From Actinomycetota bacterium (GTDB lineage Bacteria; Actinomycetota; Geothermincolia; Fen-727; Anoxymicrobiaceae): a DNA stretch of 41,457 bases. The notes under the pieces were generated by a model, which was not told the DNA's origin, did no database searches, and saw only the letters and a list, made by a program, of their open reading frames with translations. The stretch covers positions 1 to 41,457 of the forward strand of contig JAFGMY010000018.1 in NCBI GenBank assembly GCA_016927325.1, read 5' to 3'. A program made the translations under genes and the position numbers. The stretch's first letter is position 1. Each line of letters begins with the position of its first letter. Positions 40,309 through 41,457 of the stretch are shown here, in pieces.

Positions 40309-41266
40309 CGGCGTCGAAAGAAAAAAAGCTCTTGTAACAGGAGCGGATGGGTTTGTAGCGTCACATCTCCTGGGGGTCCTGGCTTCCGAAACGGAATGGG
40401 ACCTGCACGGAATAGGGTTAAAGGACGGCCTGTCCGAAAAAATACCCGGCGTTAGTTATCGGGTGGTCGATATTACCGATTACGATTTGTTGAGTGATTA
40501 TATTAGGTCTTTAACGCCGGACGTGGTTTTCCATCTTGCCGCGCAGCCGTCGGTGGCGCTCTCCTGGAAAAATCCCAGGCGGACTTACGAAATCAATCTT
40601 CTTGGCCAGTTGAATTTGTTGGAAGCCATTCATGAGTCGTGCAATGATATTTCCGTTTTGATCACCTGTTCCAGCGAGGAGTACGGAAAGGTAACGCCGG
40701 ATATGGTACCCATAAAGGAAAACACGGAGCTGAAGCCCTGCAGCCACTATGCCGTGAGCAAAGTCTCCCAGGAGATGATGGGACTTATGTATGAGCAGGC
40801 GCTTGGATGGAGGGTAATGGTGACGAGGGGCTTTAACCAGGCGGGGCCCGGCCAGTCGCCCGACTTCGCGGTGTCTTCGTTTGCCCGGCAGATAGCGCTC
40901 ATAGAAGCTGAAAAGATCCCGCCTGTTTTAAAAGTGGGAAACCTGGACGCCTCAAGGGATTTTATCGATGTCCGGGACACCGCGAGGGCGTTTTTTATGA
41001 TCATGGAGAACGGCAGGGGAGGTTCCGTTTACAATGTCTGCTCGGGTGTGGCAAGAAAAATATCGGAGATACTGGATATGCTTCTGGGCATGACCCGTTC
41101 GGAAATAACCGTCGAGCATGATTCATGCAGGCAGAGGCCGAGCGACATTCCGGTCCTGGAAGGTGACGGTAGCCGCTTAAGGGAAGAAGTGGGATGGAAA
41201 CCGTCGATACCGGTCGAACAGACTTTGCGTGACACCCTCGATTACTGGCGTGGGCAAATATTGTGA
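40298..41266 (+). CDS. NAD(P)-dependent sugar epimerase/dehydratase (GDP-mannose 4,6-dehydratase/reductase-like)
   Basis: Extended short-chain dehydrogenase, 322 residues. The cofactor motif is VTGADGFVASHLL. The catalytic set is the Ser/Thr region TCSSEEYGKV and Y-x3-K in YAVSKVSQE. LAAQPSVALSWKNP and RGFNQAGPGQSPDF resemble the GDP-D-mannose dehydratase / GDP-6-deoxy-lyxo-hexulose reductase group. The probable product is a deoxyhexose donor (such as GDP-rhamnose) for the glycosyltransferases upstream. It overlaps the preceding gene by 11 bp. Confidence 0.87.
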   Translation: MTNDGVERKKALVTGADGFVASHLLGVLASETEWDLHGIGLKDGLSEKIPGVSYRVVDITDYDLLSDYIRSLTPDVVFHLAAQPSVALSWKNPRRTYEINLLGQLNLLEAIHESCNDISVLITCSSEEYGKVTPDMVPIKENTELKPCSHYAVSKVSQEMMGLMYEQALGWRVMVTRGFNQAGPGQSPDFAVSSFARQIALIEAEKIPPVLKVGNLDASRDFIDVRDTARAFFMIMENGRGGSVYNVCSGVARKISEILDMLLGMTRSEITVEHDSCRQRPSDIPVLEGDGSRLREEVGWKPSIPVEQTLRDTLDYWRGQIL

Positions 41267-41392
41267 AGATTAGTGTCCCAGTCTGTGTGTTTTGCCGCAG
41301 GCACAATAAACGGCCTGGCACCTGTGAAGCTTATAGTCTCCGGTTAGACGGATGTCCGGTGATCGCGATGTACACTATGGAGGTGATTTGAT

Positions 41393-41457
41393 TTGAAGGC
41401 GGCTATGCTGGTCGGAGGTTTTGGGACGAGGCTCAGGCCTCTGACGATAACGACGCC
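41393..41457 (+). CDS. Sugar-1-phosphate nucleotidyltransferase, 5' end (partial)
   Basis: The TTG at 41393, 6 nt after GGAGGTGA, opens a frame running to the window edge and reading MKAAMLVGGFGTRLRPLT. This is the nucleotide-binding signature of mannose-1-phosphate guanylyltransferase and glucose-1-phosphate thymidylyl/uridylyltransferase proteins. Only 21 codons are visible, so the substrate is undetermined; a GDP-mannose supply role would fit the upstream dehydratase. The 126-bp gap before it holds no gene. Confidence 0.85.
   Translation, partial: MKAAMLVGGFGTRLRPLTITT

Noticed and set aside
41267-41392. Similarity of TTTTGCCG-CAGGCACAATAAAC near the right edge to sequence near 32600
   Set aside because: Only short patches match after shifting, so a dispersed repeat is not supported.

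Overview
The window is bacterial chromosome, moderately GC-rich and densely coded, with many TTG/GTG starts and 1-22 bp gene overlaps. Three features point to a deep-branching, probably anaerobic member of the Actinomycetota: the order xerC-whiG-rpsB-tsf-pyrH-frr-cdsA-dxr-rseP-ispG-proS; a phosphatidylinositol-phosphate synthase / acyltransferase / PimA-like glycosyltransferase locus; and a CT398-type zinc-ribbon gene next to RNase HI. The anaerobic inference rests on a 2-hydroxyacyl-CoA dehydratase/benzoyl-CoA reductase-type enzyme with its ATP-dependent activase, and on a SufC-SufB pair with no sufD, sufS or sufU beside it. The lineage is inferred from gene content; no database search was possible.

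Layout. Positions 1-10.5 kb: the end of xerC, a WhiG/FliA-type sigma factor, then one co-directional run for translation (rpsB, tsf, frr, proS), UMP kinase, CDP-diacylglycerol synthesis, two MEP isoprenoid enzymes (dxr, ispG) and the site-2 protease rseP. Positions 10.5-15 kb: inositol-phospholipid/mannoside genes, interrupted by two translationally coupled opposite-strand genes (a PAP2-like membrane protein and a membrane alpha/beta-hydrolase-like protein), both of which appear to lack catalytic residues. Positions 15-20.7 kb: an alkyl-DHAP-synthase-like flavoprotein, a NifU C-terminal-domain protein, and a three-gene radical dehydratase/reductase module preceded by a 10-bp inverted repeat. 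Positions 20.8-28.2 kb: a stand-alone receiver and three soluble paralogous sensor kinases whose architectures nest inside each other, followed by a MutT-like Nudix gene. Positions 28.6-31.8 kb: on the minus strand, sufC-sufB and an ssb paralogue with an unknown 88-residue partner gene; then a divergent XRE regulator with a palindrome on its putative -10. Positions 31.8-33.8 kb: a sparse stretch with a 59-residue ORF missing from the ORF track, tRNA-Val(UAC), a 30-bp duplicate of the tRNA 3' end, hairpin repeats and a membrane zinc-ribbon gene. Positions 33.8-35.7 kb: a COG2426-type membrane protein, a CT398-like coiled-coil zinc-ribbon protein and RNase HI, closed by a terminator. Positions 35.9 kb to the end: a surface-polysaccharide cluster (UDP-glucose dehydrogenase, three family-2 glycosyltransferases, an EamA/SMR-like transporter, an extended SDR sugar dehydratase/epimerase, and the start of a sugar-1-phosphate nucleotidyltransferase).

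The genes most likely to repay follow-up are the nested kinase family next to the dehydratase module, the pair of catalytically altered genes inside the inositol-lipid locus, the inverted repeats in front of the two iron-sulfur-related operons, and the att-like tRNA duplication. I did not find a CRISPR array, an intact insertion sequence, an integrase or a recognisable defence system.
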